A program made the position numbers and the translations under genes. The notes under the pieces are model-generated. The model was not told the origin of the DNA. It made no database searches and saw only the letters and a list, made by a program, of their open reading frames with translations. From NCBI RefSeq assembly GCF_006715305.1, contig NZ_VFMY01000001.1, positions 3,472,001 to 3,536,000 on the forward strand: DNA of 64,000 nt. Direction: 5' to 3'. Within the stretch, counting starts at the first letter, position 1. Each line of letters opens with the position of its first letter. Of the stretch, positions 25,412 through 33,466 are shown piece by piece. The stretch comes from Arthrobacter sp. SLBN-100. Lineage in GTDB: Bacteria; Actinomycetota; Actinomycetes; Actinomycetales; Micrococcaceae.

Positions 25412-26596
25412 TTACTCCCGGCCGGTACTGCGGCCACGGAGCTTGTCCCGGACCTTGTCGCGATGCCGGTCCGCGGACTGGCCGGAACGCTGGCTTCTGT
25501 CCGCACTCTCACCGGAGTCTTCATCCCGGCCGTTCGCTGCGGTGTACTTTTCACGCAGTTCGCGCCCGCGCCGGATATCCTCTTCCTCCTGCTTCTGCAG
25601 CTTCTCGCTCTTCTTGGTGTCCCGCGGCGGCAGTTGGATGGTTTCCTCTGCCTCGACGCCTGCCTGGAGCTGGCGGCCACGCTCCATCTCTGCGTCGAAT
25701 TCCGCACCGAAGAGCAGGGACATGTTCAGGATCCACAGCCACAGCAGCATCACGATCACGCCGCCCAGGGCGCCGTAGGTCTTGTTGTAGTTTCCGAAGT
25801 TGCCCACGTAGAAACCAAAGCCAAGTGACGCGATCAGGAAGACGAACAGTGCAATGCCGGAGCCCATGCTCATCCACTTGAACTTGGGCTGCTTGACATT
25901 GGGTGTGGCGTAGTAGAGCACGGCAATGATCACGATAATAAGCGCCACCATCACAGGCCATTTGGCAATGTTCCAGATGTTGAGGAAGGCACCGCTAAGC
26001 CCGATCAGCCCGCCCACTGCCTCGGCAACCGGGCCGCTCAGGACCAGCATGCCCGCCAAAACAGCGACGATGGCAATAGAAAGGAGCGTAACCACCAGCA
26101 TGGTGCCGCGCAGCTTGACGAACGGACGCCCTTCATCGACCTCGTACACGCGGTTCATCGCCCGGCCGAAAGCCCCGACGTAGCCGGATGCGGACCAGAG
26201 CGCGGTGGCGAGCCCGATCACCAGTGTGAAGCCTGCTGCCGGCGCGTTGGCCAGCTCCTCCACGGTGCCGCTGACGGTGTTGACCGTCTCCGCAGGCGCG
26301 AACCCGCGCACGATCTCCAGCAGGGCAGTGGTGGTTTTTTCCGGGTCCCCAAAAAGCCCGATCAATGAAACCAGCGCCAGTATGGCCGGGAACAGGGACA
26401 ACACTCCGTAGTATGTCAGGGCTGCCGCGAGGTCCGGGCACTGATCCTTGCTGAATTCCCGCAGGGTCTTCTTGAAGATGTATTTCCAGGACGGCTTGTC
26501 CACGTCCGTGGGGCTGTCCGGCTTCCGGGTGTCGTTCGGATCCGGTGCCTGACCTGCTTTGGCGGTGCTGGTTTCGGAAGAATCCTGAGTGGCCAT
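25412..26596 (-). CDS. YihY/BrkB family membrane protein
   Basis: A 394-residue inner-membrane protein of the YihY/virulence-factor BrkB family. The family motif DLAAALTYYGVLSLFPAILALVSLIGLFG starts near residue 55. Six hydrophobic segments follow, with the conserved YKTYGALGGVIVMLLWLW-like stretch near 300 (here NKTYGALGG). The N-terminal 40 residues and the last 80 are hydrophilic; the tail is rich in R, D and S (GQSADRHRDKVRDKLRGRSTGRE). The old ribonuclease BN annotation for this family is wrong. Function unknown; an envelope role is inferred from its neighbours. Confidence 0.93.
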   Translation of the reverse strand: MATQDSSETSTAKAGQAPDPNDTRKPDSPTDVDKPSWKYIFKKTLREFSKDQCPDLAAALTYYGVLSLFPAILALVSLIGLFGDPEKTTTALLEIVRGFAPAETVNTVSGTVEELANAPAAGFTLVIGLATALWSASGYVGAFGRAMNRVYEVDEGRPFVKLRGTMLVVTLLSIAIVAVLAGMLVLSGPVAEAVGGLIGLSGAFLNIWNIAKWPVMVALIIVIIAVLYYATPNVKQPKFKWMSMGSGIALFVFLIASLGFGFYVGNFGNYNKTYGALGGVIVMLLWLWILNMSLLFGAEFDAEMERGRQLQAGVEAEETIQLPPRDTKKSEKLQKQEEEDIRRGRELREKYTAANGRDEDSGESADRSQRSGQSADRHRDKVRDKLRGRSTGRE

Positions 26597-26625
26597 GGGT
26601 TGTCCTCTCGCTAAGGGTGCAAAAA

Positions 26626-26667
26626 CTGACAGGCCAGCTCCGCGGGAGGGCGGGGCCGGCCTGTCAG
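26626..26667 (-). terminator. Intrinsic terminator of the holin-X/DUF3618 operon
   Basis: Perfect 10-bp arms CTGACAGGCC (26626-26635) and GGCCTGTCAG (26658-26667) are followed on the minus strand by TTTTT, 38 nt after the DUF3618 gene stop. Confidence 0.85.
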
Positions 26668-26704
26668 GGTGATACTCAATGCCTTAGGGTGCCGCGTTGG
26701 ACGT

Positions 26705-27367
26705 TTACGTGTTCTGGACGTGGCCTTTGGCATCGGTGGCGCGGTCCTTGACGTCGGTGACGGCGCCCTGGCCTTCGGCTTTGACGTTCTGGACACCCTC
26801 GGTGGCGGTGGCTTTGACGTTTTCCATCGCTTCCTGGGCCGGTTCCTTCAGGTCCTGGACCATGTCCTTCGCGGCGTCGGTGACCTGGGTGGCCAGGGGC
26901 TGCGCGGCGGTCTTGAGCTGGTCCGCTGCTTCGCGTTCCTTCTGGCTTGGCGGGATCAGGGACGAGACGAGCATCCCGGCGCCGAACGCGATCAGGCCGG
27001 CGGCCAACGGGTTGCCCTGGGCTTTGGCCTTGACCTGGTCCGGTGCGTGCGAAATCGCGGTCCCGGCATCACTGAGTTTGGCGCCGACGTTGTCCCTGGC
27101 GTCGTGCAGGGTGTCGGTGGTGTGGTGCAGGGCGCCGCCGGCGTGGCCGGTGCCCGCATGGACCCTGTCCTGCACACGGGTGGTGGTGCTGTCTGCTGCT
27201 CCCATGATTCGCTCCTTCGCCCCGGTGACGGCGTTTTTCACTTTGTCGGTCTGGCGGTGGACGACGTTGGAGGGGGTGACCTTGTCGGCGACCGCGTCCA
27301 CGTTGGTGCCCAGGCGGGCGCGGGTGGCTTCTATGTCTGAACGGATTGCGTCCGGGTTATCGCTCAT
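26705..27367 (-). CDS. DUF3618-type membrane-associated protein
   Basis: A 220-residue protein beginning with the DUF3618 signature DAIRSDIEATRARLGTNVDAVADKVTP. A helical, Ala/Thr/Asp-rich middle follows, then one hydrophobic segment (NPLAAGLIAFGAGMLVSSLIP, about 120-140). The C-terminal coiled repeats resemble late-embryogenesis-abundant proteins (KDMVQDLKEPAQEAMENVKA). Function unknown. Its ATG overlaps the holin-X stop as ATGA, and it closes a three-gene operon. Confidence 0.88.
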   Translation of the reverse strand: MSDNPDAIRSDIEATRARLGTNVDAVADKVTPSNVVHRQTDKVKNAVTGAKERIMGAADSTTTRVQDRVHAGTGHAGGALHHTTDTLHDARDNVGAKLSDAGTAISHAPDQVKAKAQGNPLAAGLIAFGAGMLVSSLIPPSQKEREAADQLKTAAQPLATQVTDAAKDMVQDLKEPAQEAMENVKATATEGVQNVKAEGQGAVTDVKDRATDAKGHVQNT

Positions 27368-27795
27368 CGGTTTACCTCACCTGGTTTTAGGGTTGGGGGA
27401 ATTTCAGAGAGTGTTTCGCCGGTCTGGGGCATGCCCTGGATCTGCTTGAGTTCCTTGCGCCCGATGGAGGCCAGGATCGCGGCGATGATGGCCCAGATCA
27501 CGGCGACGATCACGGCGGCCCAGCCCAGCGGCATCAGGGCGTCCAGGGCGAACATCAGGGCCAGGGACAGGAAGACCAGGACGAAGTGCCCGGCGACGCC
27601 GGCGCCGGCGAGCATTCCTCCGCCTTTGCCGGCCTTGGTGGCGGACTGTTTCAGTTCGGCCTTGGCCAGCTCCACTTCCTGGCGCATCAGGGTGGACAGG
27701 TCCCGGGTCACATCACCCAGGAGCTCACCCAGCGATGCGTTGTCCGCCTTTACATGCGCCGCAGCCGGCGGCGTCTCCGGAATCTGGCTACTCAT
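27364..27795 (-). CDS. Actinobacterial holin-X (phage holin superfamily III) family protein
   Basis: A 143-residue protein with the Act-Hol-X pattern: SLGELLGDVTRDLSTLMRQEVELAKAELKQ followed by two transmembrane helices (about 60-85 and 88-112). Despite the name it is a common chromosomal gene, always linked to DUF3618 proteins, not a prophage remnant. The ATG at 27795 overlaps the preceding stop as TGATG; a GTG one codon earlier is the alternative. Function in the envelope is unknown. Confidence 0.88.
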   Translation of the reverse strand: MSSQIPETPPAAAHVKADNASLGELLGDVTRDLSTLMRQEVELAKAELKQSATKAGKGGGMLAGAGVAGHFVLVFLSLALMFALDALMPLGWAAVIVAVIWAIIAAILASIGRKELKQIQGMPQTGETLSEIPPTLKPGEVNR

Positions 27796-28760
27796 CACAG
27801 TCCACCAGACTGGCCGTCCCTGGAGCGGTCCCGGGTGAGGGGATCGCCGGCCATGGGGTCATCGGCAAGGCTGCGGTCGCCGAGGGGGTCCTCGGCCGTA
27901 CGGTTGCCGGACCAGGGCTCTTCTTCAACGAGGTCAGGACTGCCCAGGGGGCTGGCGGTGGACATGGCTGAGGGGTAGACGGTGCCGGGAGCACCGCCCT
28001 CATAACCAGCCGTAGTGGTGGCAGGGCCAGGAAGCTGGACCGGCGGGGGCGGAACTGTTCCGCCGGCCGGCGCGTAGCCCTCGGTGTACTGGTCACCGTA
28101 GGGGCTGGCGTACTGGCCTGTGAGCCCCCTGCTGCTGGTGCCTGCCTGGCTTTGGGTTGCGCCTGCGGTCAGGCCGCGGGTGAGGCGGCCTGCCAGGACA
28201 CCAGCGCCTGCCGCAAGCAGGAGGAAGGTGCCCGGGCGGTTCCGGGCGAACCTCTGGACTTCGCCGAGCAGGTCGCCCGGCTGCCTGTTCTCCAGCCAGG
28301 AAGCCACCGATTCGCTGCGCTGGGCGGCCTGCCGGACCAGGTCGCTGGCCATGCCCTGCTGATCGGGGGCCTCAGCCATGCTGTGCAACTGGCTGGAAAT
28401 GGTCCGGAGGCCTTCGGCTGCCTTCTGCTGCTGTGTGCCGGCCTGGCTGGTCAGTCCCGACCTTGCCTGGGCCAGCAGATCCTGGGCGCTGTACTTCGCC
28501 TCGGCTGCGACGTTGGCAACTTCTTCCTTCGCCGTCTGGGCCACGTTCTGCGCGGAGCCCGCTGCAGTCCGCGCCACATCTGCTGCTTCTTCCTTCGCTG
28601 CTTCCTTGCGGGACGTCCCGGAGGTGTCGCCGGCGGGTACCCCGCCATATTGGGGAGTAGCGGCGGACGGGAAAGTGGTGGCGCTTCGCTCGCCCGGAAT
28701 TCCTGTGGAGGCCGGCGGAGCCGTGTAAGCGGGATCCTCGGGCCATTGGTTCTCTGTCAT
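27795..28760 (-). CDS. Membrane-associated coiled-coil protein, first gene of the holin-X operon
   Basis: A 321-residue protein. The N-terminal 65 residues are disordered. Residues 65-170 are Ala/Glu/Gln-rich amphipathic helices (KEEVANVAAEAKYSAQDLLAQ). A conserved stretch SESVASWLENRQPGDLLGEVQRFARNRPGTFLLLAAGAGVLAGRLTRGL then ends in one transmembrane helix. The tail is Pro/Gly/Asp-rich with DPLGDRSLADDPMAGDPL repeats. This head-plus-helix arrangement is typical of proteins preceding Act-Hol-X genes. The ATG at 28760 has AGAGAG upstream. A copy of the 16-mer lies 62 nt upstream. Confidence 0.8.
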   Translation of the reverse strand: MTENQWPEDPAYTAPPASTGIPGERSATTFPSAATPQYGGVPAGDTSGTSRKEAAKEEAADVARTAAGSAQNVAQTAKEEVANVAAEAKYSAQDLLAQARSGLTSQAGTQQQKAAEGLRTISSQLHSMAEAPDQQGMASDLVRQAAQRSESVASWLENRQPGDLLGEVQRFARNRPGTFLLLAAGAGVLAGRLTRGLTAGATQSQAGTSSRGLTGQYASPYGDQYTEGYAPAGGTVPPPPVQLPGPATTTAGYEGGAPGTVYPSAMSTASPLGSPDLVEEEPWSGNRTAEDPLGDRSLADDPMAGDPLTRDRSRDGQSGGL

Positions 28761-28822
28761 CTTCGCTCTCTCTTTCCAAGAAGGCCGGTTGTTGATCAAG
28801 AACCAGCGATACTGGCCCTAAA

Positions 28823-28838
28823 ATAATAAGCATGATTA
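28823..28838 (-). promoter_or_regulatory. Palindromic promoter-like element, copy 3
   Basis: On the minus strand the sequence reads TAATCATGCTTATTAT, which matches TAAGCAAGCTTAGTAT at 13 of 16 positions. It lies 62 nt upstream of the holin-X operon. A weaker plus-strand relative (28850-28866) lies about 64 nt before the divergent membrane-protein gene. Confidence 0.45.
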
Positions 28839-28930
28839 CTAATAAAAGGTAAGTACGCTTGCTAAGCGAGTTATAAACGGTTCCAAAAAGTCAGCCGGAA
28901 CGGCTTCGCGGCCGGTCCGGTCACATCGAA

Positions 28931-29557
28931 GTGGAAGTGGTGGGTAATTTGGAAATAGCTCCATGGGTTTGGGTGTTGATCGCCGTAGTCGTGGTGGTGC
29001 TGATTGTGCTGCTGCTGCTCACAACAGGACGGCGCCGGAAGGCAATACAGCAAAAGCGGGATGACGCGCACCGCGAGAAGGCGGCGGAGATTCGCCGCGA
29101 GGCCCAGAACAAGGAACTTGACGCCCGGGAGCGCGAAGCAAAGGCGGCGCGCGCCAGGGCGGACGCGGAACGGGCGCAGGTTGAAGCGGCGCGGCTGAGC
29201 CAGCACGCGGACCAGCAGGCCACAGAGGCCGGCATCATCCGCGATGACGTAAACGAACGGACGCGGAAAGCGGACGAGCTCGACCCTGACGTCACGACGG
29301 ACCGCCGCGACCGGAGGAACCGCGACGACGCCAACCATCACGATGCTGCCGGGAGGGTGGGAGATCCTGCCCGCGGCACTGCTGCTGCCCACGATGGCGT
29401 CCGCAATGATGGCGTCCGCAATGACGGCGTCCGCAATGACGGCGTCCGCAATGATGGAGTCCGCGACGACGATGGCCGGAACAGCGGCCGCAACGAGGCG
29501 GACGGTCCGGCCGGGGGCAGCCATGTTGACAGGGAGAACCCGCGCCCGGGTATCTAG
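28931..29557 (+). CDS. Single-pass membrane protein with coiled coil and DGVRN repeats
   Basis: A 208-residue protein. One N-terminal transmembrane helix (VWVLIAVVVVVLIVLLLLTTG, residues about 13-33) is followed by a charged coiled coil rich in R, E, A and K (residues 35-110). A disordered, Asp/Arg/Asn-rich tail carries five tandem DGVRN units. The pattern resembles actinobacterial proteins annotated as uncharacterised stress or envelope proteins. Start choice among GTG codons at 28931, 28937 and 28940 is open. It overlaps the convergent epimerase gene by 4 bp (CTAG shared by both stops). Confidence 0.75.
   Translation: MEVVGNLEIAPWVWVLIAVVVVVLIVLLLLTTGRRRKAIQQKRDDAHREKAAEIRREAQNKELDAREREAKAARARADAERAQVEAARLSQHADQQATEAGIIRDDVNERTRKADELDPDVTTDRRDRRNRDDANHHDAAGRVGDPARGTAAAHDGVRNDGVRNDGVRNDGVRNDGVRDDDGRNSGRNEADGPAGGSHVDRENPRPGI
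29393..29467 (+). repeat. Five tandem 15-bp repeats inside the membrane protein gene
   Basis: Five copies of GATGGCGTCCGCAAT, differing by only one to three bases each, encode DGVRN four times and DGVRD once. They are in frame and nearly identical, so the array is recent. Confidence 0.9.
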
Positions 29558-30609
29558 CCTATCGGCGGTGTGGCTTGCCGCGGCTTCAGGACAGGGGAGG
29601 GAGCTACTCCTTCCCCTGTCCCCACGCCCGCCAGCACGTCAAGGACTGCCTCCACTGATGAGCTTTTCGCTTCCCACCCCAAGATCCGGCGGGCACGGCC
29701 GGTGTCCATGACCGGTACGCCCGCGGCCATCTCAACCCACCCCGAGTCCGTGGGCAGCAGGCGAAGCTGCCAGGCGAAGCCTACGAGTTTGTGAAGCAGT
29801 CCCATGGGGATGGGCAGAATCCTCCGCGCCCGTACGATCCGGGCGAGTTCCTGCGGCGTGAGCACCGGCTCCGCTGCGATATTAAAGGCGCCGGACGCCC
29901 GCTGATCGATGACGCGCCAATAAGCGTCAGCGACGTCGTCGGCGTGGACGGCCTGGAAAATGAGGTTGTCCGGGGCGGGCAGCAGGGGAACCCACGGCCT
30001 TTTTGGCAGGAGCCGGGGGATGACCGGCCCCAGGAAGTACCGGCCGATCTCGCTCCCGGCATCGCGCTGGAAAATGAGTCCCGGCCGAAGCCTTGCCACC
30101 CCGATGCCTGGCTCGGCCGCGGCAAACTCGTCCAGGAGTTTCTCCTGCGCCGCCTTGTGCCGGCTGTAATGGGATCCTGCCATGCCTTCCGCAGGCCATG
30201 ATTCATCCGTACGCCCGTCCTTGGGGGCCTTGCTGTAAGCGCCGATTGATGACGCACAGACAAAATGTTTGGTGCCGGCCATGCGCGCGGCTTCCAGGAC
30301 ATTCGCTGTTCCGGTCACGTTGGTGCGGTACAGCTGGTCCAGGTCCCGGTTGGGTTGAATCTGCCACGCCAGGTGCACCACGCAATCAACCCCCGCCAGC
30401 GCGGATTCCAGCAGGGGGCGATCGCTTTCCAGGCCCACATCGAGCGCATGCCATTCCACCCCGGCGTAGGGAGCGCGGGAGGTGTCCGGCCGGCGCCTGC
30501 TGATCCCTGTCAGCTGCAGGCTTCCCGGCTTCCTGGAGAGCTGGCCCTGCAGGTTGCGCAGCAGGGCCGTCCCTGCATTTCCGCTTGCTCCGGTAATGGC
30601 GATGCGCAT
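29554..30609 (-). CDS. NAD-dependent epimerase/dehydratase (extended SDR)
   Basis: A 351-residue extended SDR. The nucleotide-binding motif is ITGASGNAGTALL at residues 5-17; the active-site pattern is CASSIGAY, then YSRHKAAQEKLL (Tyr and Lys near 160). The C-terminal part has VHADDVADAYWRVIDQ. The substrate is likely a nucleotide sugar or another carbonyl; it cannot be fixed by sequence. RBS AAGGAG precedes the ATG. It lies between stress-type genes and next to the sigma factor gene, divergent from it. Confidence 0.88.
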   Translation of the reverse strand: MRIAITGASGNAGTALLRNLQGQLSRKPGSLQLTGISRRRPDTSRAPYAGVEWHALDVGLESDRPLLESALAGVDCVVHLAWQIQPNRDLDQLYRTNVTGTANVLEAARMAGTKHFVCASSIGAYSKAPKDGRTDESWPAEGMAGSHYSRHKAAQEKLLDEFAAAEPGIGVARLRPGLIFQRDAGSEIGRYFLGPVIPRLLPKRPWVPLLPAPDNLIFQAVHADDVADAYWRVIDQRASGAFNIAAEPVLTPQELARIVRARRILPIPMGLLHKLVGFAWQLRLLPTDSGWVEMAAGVPVMDTGRARRILGWEAKSSSVEAVLDVLAGVGTGEGVAPSPVLKPRQATPPIG

Positions 30610-30681
30610 GACAAAGACTCCTTGGCAGGGGGTGCGGTTTCGTCTTACATGCTGAGCCTAATGCCGCGAAGGATTGTTTTA

Positions 30682-30697
30682 TAAGCAACCTTATGAT
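30682..30697 (+). promoter_or_regulatory. Palindromic promoter-like element, copy 4 (sigma factor gene)
   Basis: TAAGCAACCTTATGAT matches TAAGCAAGCTTAGTAT at 13 of 16 positions and lies 58 nt upstream of the sigma factor ATG, the same orientation and distance as at the other copies. Confidence 0.45.
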
Positions 30698-30755
30698 TTC
30701 CTACTGCTAAGTCTTGCCGCAGGCTTCGGAACCAGACCCGAGGGAACCAACGACA

Positions 30756-31688
30756 ATGCCCGAATCTTTCGCCGCGCTTGCCGTGGACATTACTCCAGTC
30801 CAAGAGCCATGCCTGGAACCTCCGAGGGAAATCCGCCGCGCCAGCAAACAAGGGCGGCTCCGCGAGACCTTCGAAAATGACCTGGTCCTGGCCTACCTGG
30901 ACCTCGCCGAAGCCCTCGCTGCCCGTTTTGAGGCCCGGGGCCGGGAACGTGCGGACCTGAACCAGGTGGCCTACCTTGGACTGGTCAAGGCCGCCCGCGG
31001 CTTCGACCAGACCAAGGGGGAAAGTTTTCCCGCCTACGCCGCCCCAACCATCGCCGGGGAGTTGAAGAGATACCTGCGTGACCGCACGTGGGTGGTCCGG
31101 CCGCCCCGGCACATCCAGGACCTCCGCACGAGGATGTTCCGGGTGGAACCGGAGCTGGTGCAGGCGCTGGGCAGGAATCCCAGTGTGGACGAACTGGCCA
31201 CGGAGCTGGGGACCGACGCCGCCGAAGTCCAGGAGGCCATCTCGGCGTCGAGCAGCATGCACCCCGACTCCCTGGACGCAGCCAACCCGCACAGCGACGC
31301 CCCCTCGATCGGCGATTTGCTCGCCTGCCCGGAAACACCCCTGGAGCGGCTCGAGGACCTGGCATGCCTGCGTGATGCCATGCAGGACCTGGATCCCGCG
31401 GACCGGGAACTGCTGTACCGCCGCTATTTCTGTGAGGAAACCCAGGTCCAGTTAGGGAAGCGGCTGGGAATGTCGCAGATGCAGGTTTCGCGTCGGCTGG
31501 CCCGGGTGCTCGTGGAACTCCAGCGGCGCCTCCTAAGCAACGGGCAGGTAGACAGCGTCCGGGCGGAACCGGACCGGGCAGCGGGCTCTTTCCCGTCCGC
31601 GCGAAGCACCGCCGGCGAGGCAGTTTCAAGCACAGCTTCCAGCAAAGCTGCGTCCCGCCGCGCCAGTTCCAGGGCCGGAAACAGATAG
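30756..31688 (+). CDS. Alternative sigma factor, SigB/SigF/SigG subfamily
   Basis: This sigma-70 family protein probably directs a general-stress regulon. Region 2 reads DLNQVAYLGLVKAARGFDQTKG and FPAYAAPTIAGELKRYLRDRTWVVRPPRHIQDLR (about 66-122), region 3 follows, and region 4 is DLDPADRELLYRRYFCEETQVQLGKRLGMSQMQVSRRLARVLVELQ (about 210-257). The chosen ATG at 30756 has GAGGGA 10 nt upstream. A Ser/Ala/Arg-rich tail of about 45 residues extends beyond region 4. No anti-sigma or anti-anti-sigma gene is adjacent, which is unusual for this subfamily. Confidence 0.93.
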   Translation: MPESFAALAVDITPVQEPCLEPPREIRRASKQGRLRETFENDLVLAYLDLAEALAARFEARGRERADLNQVAYLGLVKAARGFDQTKGESFPAYAAPTIAGELKRYLRDRTWVVRPPRHIQDLRTRMFRVEPELVQALGRNPSVDELATELGTDAAEVQEAISASSSMHPDSLDAANPHSDAPSIGDLLACPETPLERLEDLACLRDAMQDLDPADRELLYRRYFCEETQVQLGKRLGMSQMQVSRRLARVLVELQRRLLSNGQVDSVRAEPDRAAGSFPSARSTAGEAVSSTASSKAASRRASSRAGNR

Positions 31689-31823
31689 CCCGCCAGGCGT
31701 GCCAGCGGCAGCGCCGGCACCGGCCGGAAGCCCGGCGCAGTCCTATCTTGCCTGTTCAAACCCCCCTCCTGTGACCAGTCGAAAGGTGAGAAAAGCAGCA
31801 GCACTTGTTTAGGAGCAGCAGCA

Positions 31824-32378
31824 GTGGGGAACGGAGGGGGTATGGAAAGCTCCGTAACCTCCAAGTTCCGCGCTGTCCTGTTCGACCGGGACGGGACGCT
31901 GGTGATCGATGTGCCCTACAACGGGGACCCCGGACGGGTCACCCCAATGCCGGGGGCCAAGGCAGTCCTGGATGCACTTCGGGCAGACGGGATAGCCACC
32001 GGAGTCATCAGCAACCAGTCCGGAATCGCGCGGGGCCTGATCACCGCCGCGGACGTGGCAGGCGTCAACGCCCGGGTGGAGGAATTGCTGGGGCCCTTTG
32101 ACGTGTGGGAGGTATGCCCGCATTCGGAGCAGGACAATTGCTCCTGCCGCAAGCCCGCGCCGGGAATGGTACACAGCGCCTGCCGCAGGCTCGGCATCCA
32201 GGAATCGGAGGCAGCGCTCATCGGCGATATCGGCGCTGATGTCCGCGCCGCCGAAGCCGCCGGAGCAACTGGCGTCCTCGTTCCGACTCCGGTAACCCGG
32301 GCCGAAGAGGTGGCCGCGGCCCAGCTGGTGGCCCGGGACCTGGCCGAAGCCGTCTCGCTGCTGGTGGAGCAGCCCTGA
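31824..32378 (+). CDS. gmhB: D-glycero-D-manno-heptose 1,7-bisphosphate phosphatase-like (GmhB)
   Basis: This HAD-IIIA phosphatase would remove the C7 phosphate of heptose 1,7-bisphosphate. It has the HAD motif AVLFDRDGTLV, the motif II VISNQSGIARG, and the zinc loop CPHSEQDNCSCRKPAPG that is diagnostic of GmhB-type enzymes. Two starts are possible: GTG 31824 (AGGAG 8 nt upstream, 184 residues) or ATG 31842 (GGAGG only 4 nt upstream). Its stop overlaps the next start as TGATG. It opens the heptose gene string. Confidence 0.85.
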   Translation: MGNGGGMESSVTSKFRAVLFDRDGTLVIDVPYNGDPGRVTPMPGAKAVLDALRADGIATGVISNQSGIARGLITAADVAGVNARVEELLGPFDVWEVCPHSEQDNCSCRKPAPGMVHSACRRLGIQESEAALIGDIGADVRAAEAAGATGVLVPTPVTRAEEVAAAQLVARDLAEAVSLLVEQP

Positions 32379-33466
32379 TGGGCCGCGTCCTGGTGGCACG
32401 CCTGGACAGCATGGGCGATGTCCTCCTGGCCGGGCCGGCAGTACGGGCCGTCGCCAATGGCCGGTTCCCCGACGGCAGCCGGCCGAACCAGGTGGTGATG
32501 CTCTGCGGACGGCAGGGTGAAGCGGCGGCAGGAATGTTGCCCGGCGCCGCAGAGGTCTACAGCTGGGACAGCCCCTGGATCATGAACCCTGCCCCCCGGA
32601 TGACAGGCCCGCACGCCGACAGGCTCATCGAGTACGTCCGGAACTCCAGGATCACCGAGGCGGTCATCCTCACCTCCTTCCACCAGTCGCCCCTGCCGCT
32701 GGCCCTGCTGCTCCGCCTGGCCGGTGTGGAAAGGATCACCGGGGCATCCACCGATTACGCCGGTTCCCTGCTGGATGTCCGGCTCAAGCCCGGTGAAGAC
32801 TTTCCGGAAGACCAGCCCGAAGCCGAACGCGCCCTGGGCATCGCCGAGGCGGGCGGGTTCCGGCTCCCGGCCGGGGACGACGGCAAACTCCGCGTCACGT
32901 CCGTGCCCGACGTCAGGGACCTCGTGGGCGATGACCCTTACGTGGTGGTGCATCCGGGAGCCGCAGTCCCTGCCAGGGCATGGCCGCCGCTGCACCATGC
33001 TGCCGCCGTCGAACTCCTGCAGGGGGCCGGGCGCCGGGTTGTGGTCACAGGCGGCCCCGGCGAGACCTCGCTCACTGCCACCGTCGCCGGACCGTCGGCC
33101 ATCGACCTCGGCGGCCGCACGGACCTCCATACCCTCGCCGGGGTGATGGCGGGGGCGGACGCCGTCGTCACCGGCAACACCGGCCCCGCGCACCTCGCCG
33201 CAGCCGTAGGCACCCCGGTGGCCTGCCTTTTTTCGCCCGTGGTGCCAGCCATCCGCTGGGCGCCGTACGGCGTCTCACTGGAGCTGCTGGGCGACCAGAA
33301 CGCCGCCTGCCGAATGTCCCGGGCGCGGGACTGTCCCGTTCCCGGCCACCCCTGCCTTGACTCCGTCGCACCCGAGGAAGTGGTGGCGGCCGTGGAACGC
33401 CTGATCGGCGGAGTGAGCTCTTTCAGCACCCACGTCAGCACCCGTAGAAAGGCCCGTAACAGATGA
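32378..33466 (+). CDS. Glycosyltransferase family 9 (heptosyltransferase-like)
   Basis: A 362-residue GT9 enzyme, the family of LPS heptosyltransferases WaaC/WaaF/WaaQ. It starts VLVARLDSMGDVLLAGPAVRA, has VVVHPGAAVPARAWP at the domain border, the acceptor-side LGGRTDLHTLAGVMAGADAVVTGNTGPAHLAAAVGTPV and a final CRMSRARDCPVPGHPCLDSV. These are all GT9 hallmarks. In an LPS-less actinobacterium its donor is probably an NDP-heptose made by the neighbouring genes. The acceptor is unknown. It overlaps both neighbours by 1-4 nt. Confidence 0.88.
   Translation: MGRVLVARLDSMGDVLLAGPAVRAVANGRFPDGSRPNQVVMLCGRQGEAAAGMLPGAAEVYSWDSPWIMNPAPRMTGPHADRLIEYVRNSRITEAVILTSFHQSPLPLALLLRLAGVERITGASTDYAGSLLDVRLKPGEDFPEDQPEAERALGIAEAGGFRLPAGDDGKLRVTSVPDVRDLVGDDPYVVVHPGAAVPARAWPPLHHAAAVELLQGAGRRVVVTGGPGETSLTATVAGPSAIDLGGRTDLHTLAGVMAGADAVVTGNTGPAHLAAAVGTPVACLFSPVVPAIRWAPYGVSLELLGDQNAACRMSRARDCPVPGHPCLDSVAPEEVVAAVERLIGGVSSFSTHVSTRRKARNR

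Noticed and set aside
25412..26596. Ribonuclease BN
   Set aside because: Old name for YihY/BrkB membrane proteins; the sequence has six membrane segments and no nuclease motif.
27364..27795. Prophage remnant signalled by a holin
   Set aside because: Act-Hol-X proteins are ordinary chromosomal proteins in actinobacteria, and no other phage gene is nearby.
29393..29467. CRISPR-like array
   Set aside because: The units are 15 bp, directly adjacent without spacers and translated in frame as DGVRN.
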